Source of the DNA: Fidelibacterota bacterium
GTDB taxonomy: Bacteria > Bipolaricaulota > Bipolaricaulia > UBA7950 > UBA9294
Reading direction: 5' to 3'
Assembly: GCA_024278395.1 (NCBI GenBank)
Contig: JAJRTG010000123.1
Span: 1 to 8,859 of the forward strand
DNA length: 8,859 bases
Part shown: piece by piece, positions 6,562 through 8,859 of the stretch
Layout of the letters: the number at the start of each line of letters is the position of its first letter
Numbering within the stretch: position 1 is the stretch's first letter
Made by a program: the position numbers and the translations under genes
Notes under the pieces: model-generated
Seen by the model: only the letters and a program-made list of their open reading frames with translations
Database searches by the model: none
Told to the model about the DNA's origin: nothing

Positions 6562-6591
6562 TTGCAAAGGTATCTTCCGATATGCTATAAA
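6562..6591 (+). promoter_or_regulatory. Sigma-70 promoter of the acyl-CoA ligase gene
   Basis: TTGCAA (6562-6567, -35) and TATAAA (6586-6591, -10) are 18 bases apart, and a TG one base before the -10 makes an extended -10. Both boxes match consensus well. The start would be near 6598, with a leader of about 40 bases. The ribosome site is AGGGTGATC (6622-6630), eight bases before the ATG. Confidence 0.6.
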
Positions 6592-6610
6592 CTTCAGCGC
6601 TTCAATTCAA
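6582..6610 (-). promoter_or_regulatory. Weak candidate promoter of the yigZ-ruvA-ruvX operon
   Basis: On the minus strand TTGAAT (6605-6610) and TAGCAT (6582-6587) are spaced by 17 bases, giving a start near 6575 and a leader of about 27 bases to the GTG at 6548. The -10 matches consensus at four of six bases; TATAGC two bases upstream is an alternative. Confidence 0.3.
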
Positions 6611-6638
6611 AACTCAACCTCAGGGTGATCGAAAAAAG

Positions 6639-8258
6639 ATGGCCTACACCAAAGAGGAGTACGAGAAGGAGTTACGGGAGTTCCAGTGGGATATCCCCAA
6701 GGACTACAACATCGTCTCGGTGGTGGAGAAGCACGCGGAGAAGAACCCGGACAAGGTGGCGATCTTCTGGGAGGACGCCGACGGCAACGCCCGTCAGGTT
6801 ACGTTCTCCGAGCTCGTGGCAGGGGCGCATCGGTTCGGGGACGCGCTGATGAAACTCGGGGTGCGGAAGGGGGATCCGGTGATCCACGTCCTACCCCGCG
6901 TCCCCGAGGCGCACATGGTGCAGCAGGGGACGTTCGTCGCCGGCGGGGTCGCGGTCCCCTGCTCGGAGATGCTGAAGGGGAAGGAGATCGCCTACCGGGC
7001 GCAGGTGAGCGGGGCGAAGGTGATCGTCGCTCATCTCGCGACCGCGGATGAGGTGGAGAAGGCGCGGGGGGAATCACCCCTGGAGACGTTCATCCTGATC
7101 GGGGGGTCCCGGCCCGGGTGGCTGTCGTTCGAGGAGCTGATGGCGGAGGGGAACCCGAATGTGGAGAAGGTCCCGCTCACCGTCGACGACCCGATGACGA
7201 TCAACTTCACCTCGGGAACGACGGGGAACCCCAAGCCGGTGGTGCACAAGCACCGCTGGATGTATTGCCACAACCGGATCACCGCCCGCTACTGGTGGGA
7301 CGCATCCGAGGAGGACGTGATCTGGGCCACCACCGCGCCGGGATGGGCGAAGTGGTACTGGAGCCCGGTCGGGGTCGGGCTGACCACCGGGGCGAGCCAG
7401 CTCATGTACAACGGCCGGTTCGACGCCGCCCGCTACATGGAGCTTCTGGAGAAGTACAAGGTGACCAAGCTGTGCGCCACCCCGACCGAGTACCGGCTGT
7501 TCGCCCAGCTTCCGGATCTCGGGAAGTACAAGCTCGCGCTGAAGGACGCGATGTCCGCCGGCGAGCCGCTCAACGTGGAGCCGATCGAGGCGTTCAAGCG
7601 CGCGTTCGGGGTGACGATCCGCGACGGCTACGGCCAGACCGAGAGCGTGTGCCTGGTGTGCAACTACCCCGGGATCGAGGTGAAGCCGGGGGCGATGGGG
7701 GTCCCCACTCCTGGGACCGGGGTCACCCTGATCGATGAGAACGGGAACCCCGTGCCCAAGGGCGAGGTGGGGGAGATCGCGGTCCGGCCGGACAACCCGG
7801 CGATCTTCGACGGGTACTGGAAGGCGCCCGAGCTGGACAAGGAGGCGTTCTCCGGCGGTTGGTACCGCACCGGCGACCTGGCGCGGATGGACGAGGACGG
7901 GTACCTGTTCTTCGAGGGGCGGGCCGACGACGTCATCCTCACCTCGGGCTACCGGATCGGGCCGTTCGAGGTGGAGGACGCGCTCGTCTCCCATCCGGCG
8001 GTGGTCGAGGCGGCGGCGATCGCCGCGCCGGACCGCACCCGGGGCGAGATCGTGAAGGCGTTCGTCATCCTCGCTGAGGGATACACCCCGTCGGATGAGC
8101 TGGTGAAGGAGCTGCAGGAGCACGTGAAGCGCGTCACCGCCCCGTACAAGTACCCGCGGGCGATCGAGTTCGTGACCGAGCTGCCCAAGACGACAAGCGG
8201 GAAGATCAAGCGGGCCGAGCTGAAACGGCGCGAGTGGGAGGGATGGGACCGCGGATGA
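6639..8258 (+). CDS. Acyl-CoA synthetase (AMP-forming), medium-chain/ACSM-like
   Basis: A 539-residue member of the ANL adenylating superfamily. It activates a carboxylic acid with ATP to an acyl-AMP and transfers the acyl group to CoA, releasing AMP and pyrophosphate. All key motifs are intact: the phosphate-binding loop TSGTTGNPK (191-199), YGQTE (331-335), YRTGD with the ribose-binding Asp (409-413), the hinge region GRADDVILTSGYRIGPFEVE (about 427-446), and the catalytic lysine in PKTTSGKIKR (Lys522). The GYRIGPFEVE form, together with WATTAPGWAKWYWSP near residue 230, points to the medium-chain ACSM/MacS group rather than acetyl-CoA synthetase, which normally has SGHRIGTAE. The true substrate (medium-chain, branched or aromatic acid) cannot be read from sequence. 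No signal peptide, so cytoplasmic. The start ATG at 6639 is well supported by its ribosome site and promoter. The stop overlaps the next gene. Confidence 0.95.
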   Translation: MAYTKEEYEKELREFQWDIPKDYNIVSVVEKHAEKNPDKVAIFWEDADGNARQVTFSELVAGAHRFGDALMKLGVRKGDPVIHVLPRVPEAHMVQQGTFVAGGVAVPCSEMLKGKEIAYRAQVSGAKVIVAHLATADEVEKARGESPLETFILIGGSRPGWLSFEELMAEGNPNVEKVPLTVDDPMTINFTSGTTGNPKPVVHKHRWMYCHNRITARYWWDASEEDVIWATTAPGWAKWYWSPVGVGLTTGASQLMYNGRFDAARYMELLEKYKVTKLCATPTEYRLFAQLPDLGKYKLALKDAMSAGEPLNVEPIEAFKRAFGVTIRDGYGQTESVCLVCNYPGIEVKPGAMGVPTPGTGVTLIDENGNPVPKGEVGEIAVRPDNPAIFDGYWKAPELDKEAFSGGWYRTGDLARMDEDGYLFFEGRADDVILTSGYRIGPFEVEDALVSHPAVVEAAAIAAPDRTRGEIVKAFVILAEGYTPSDELVKELQEHVKRVTAPYKYPRAIEFVTELPKTTSGKIKRAELKRREWEGWDRG

Positions 8259-8859
8259 ACCGGACGATCGGGATCGCCGTCGCGCTCTTCCTCGGGGTCG
8301 GCCTCACCGCGTTCCCGTTCGGGATCGGAGCGGGGATCGGAGGGTATACGCTCGACCTGTCCGCGAGCCTGGACAAGCTCGCCGGGGCGATCGATGCGGC
8401 GGGAACCGCGCTCGGACTATCGCAGTCCGACATCGACGGGCTGATCGCGGAGGTGGAGGGGGGGCTGCCCGATCTCACGGTCGTCCCCCTTCCGCTCATC
8501 TACGGAACGATCGAGTTCGGGGTCCCTCTTGTGGTGATCGATTCCGTCAGGATCACCGGTGGGATCCTGACCGACGACCTCGTCCGGGGGATCGCCTCCT
8601 CCGTAGGGGAGCCGATCCCTCAGCCGCTGATCGATGAGACGTTCGACACAGGCGCAGGACAGGGGAGCGTCAGCGCCGATGTTTCTTTCTCCTCGTACCT
8701 GCTGCAGGTCGAGGTCGCTAAGAGGTTCGACATCCTCCTCGCCGCGCTCGATATCGGGCTCGGAGCGAGCTGGATCTCCGGGGAGATCAGTCCGGAGCTC
8801 CATGTCCAGGTGCCGGCGCAGTACGAAAGCAGTGTGGCAGATGCGACCGCCGCTTTACA
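8255..8859 (+). CDS. Secreted protein of unknown function, possibly an outer-membrane beta-barrel (partial, C-terminus beyond window)
   Basis: The ATG at 8255 overlaps the acyl-CoA ligase stop (ATGA), and the frame stays open for 201 codons to the window edge. Residues 1-18 or slightly more look like a signal peptide (MNRTIGIAVALFLGVGLTA). Beyond it, residues 23-35 (GIGAGIGGYTLDL) and 131-176 are alternating polar/hydrophobic strands rich in Gly, Ser and aromatics, for example DVSFSSYLLQVEVAKRF (132-148) and ALDIGLGASWISGEI (154-168), a pattern seen in outer-membrane barrels. Residues 36-70 are more helical. I do not recognise a family. The ribosome site is weak (GGAGGG twelve bases upstream), so translation is likely coupled to the ligase gene. 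If it is a barrel protein, the organism is diderm. Confidence 0.75.
   Translation, partial: MNRTIGIAVALFLGVGLTAFPFGIGAGIGGYTLDLSASLDKLAGAIDAAGTALGLSQSDIDGLIAEVEGGLPDLTVVPLPLIYGTIEFGVPLVVIDSVRITGGILTDDLVRGIASSVGEPIPQPLIDETFDTGAGQGSVSADVSFSSYLLQVEVAKRFDILLAALDIGLGASWISGEISPELHVQVPAQYESSVADATAAL

Larger units (their letters stand above)
6549..6638. other. Divergent promoter region between the operon and the acyl-CoA ligase gene
   Basis: Ninety AT-rich bases separate two divergent start codons. The region is filled by promoter elements for both directions (plus 6562-6591, minus 6582-6610) and both ribosome sites. The -10 boxes overlap on opposite strands, so the two polymerases would compete for the same stretch and expression of the two sides may be mutually exclusive. 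Confidence 0.5.

Noticed and set aside
5191..6567. Single 458-residue protein containing YigZ at its C-terminus
   Set aside because: The first part is an alternative frame of the unknown 251-residue gene. YigZ starts at 5796 with a good ribosome site.
6596..6601. AGCGCT palindrome near the ligase transcription start as an operator
   Set aside because: Six bases is too short and no second half-site or extension is present.
5641..6849. Open plus-strand frame of 402 codons spanning the operon and the ligase start
   Set aside because: It crosses two real genes and the divergent promoter, and its product is Ser/Arg/Pro-rich low-complexity sequence typical of antisense GC-rich DNA.
7074..8123. 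Open minus-strand frame of 349 codons opposite the acyl-CoA ligase
   Set aside because: It lies entirely opposite a gene with every ANL motif intact and shows no domain of its own.
1..8859. CRISPR arrays, insertion sequences, tRNA or rRNA genes, prophage or defence genes
   Set aside because: I looked for spaced direct repeats, transposase motifs, terminal inverted repeats and tRNA-like folds and saw none. The only repeats are protein-domain repeats.

Overview
The window is GC-rich bacterial chromosome. It carries housekeeping genes beside secreted or surface proteins of lineage-specific character, and I see no mobile element, CRISPR array, tRNA or rRNA. Every gene boundary is tight. A release factor 2 gene with a programmed frameshift, RuvA and RuvX make it clearly bacterial. 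The phylum cannot be fixed from sequence alone. High GC, a long CARDB/PKD secreted protein, a medium-chain-type acyl-CoA ligase and a possible outer-membrane protein would fit a diderm anaerobe such as Bipolaricaulota/Acetothermia, but that is a weak guess.

Layout. Positions 1-2685 (minus) hold the N-terminal 895 residues of a large secreted protein: a signal peptide, four ~150-residue beta-sandwich repeats, then three PKD domains running off the left edge. A 327-bp divergent intergenic region (2686-3012) carries a likely promoter and a stem-loop ahead of prfB (3013-4108, plus), which encodes RF2 through the classic in-frame UGA and +1 shift. A 73-bp convergent gap follows. Then comes a four-gene minus-strand operon read from 6548 down to 4182: an unrecognised 251-residue conserved-looking protein, a YigZ/IMPACT-family protein, RuvA, and RuvX/YqgF. 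All three junctions overlap by 1 to 4 bases, so translation is probably coupled. A 90-bp divergent promoter region (6549-6638) separates it from a plus-strand acyl-CoA ligase gene (6639-8258), whose stop overlaps the start of a secreted protein gene that runs off the right edge (8255-8859).

How the genes work together. RuvA (Holliday-junction binding) and RuvX (a resolvase-fold nuclease also implicated in pre-16S rRNA maturation) form a recombination/RNA-processing pair. YigZ and the unknown protein are co-translated with them, but the sequence does not show why. prfB is self-contained and should autoregulate by frameshifting. The acyl-CoA ligase and the secreted protein are co-transcribed; a functional link is unproven.

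No clearly new biological system is visible. The best leads are the unusual Shine-Dalgarno-like element at the prfB frameshift site, the regular four-module repeat with acidic loops in the secreted protein, and the unrecognised first gene of the yigZ-ruvA-ruvX operon.
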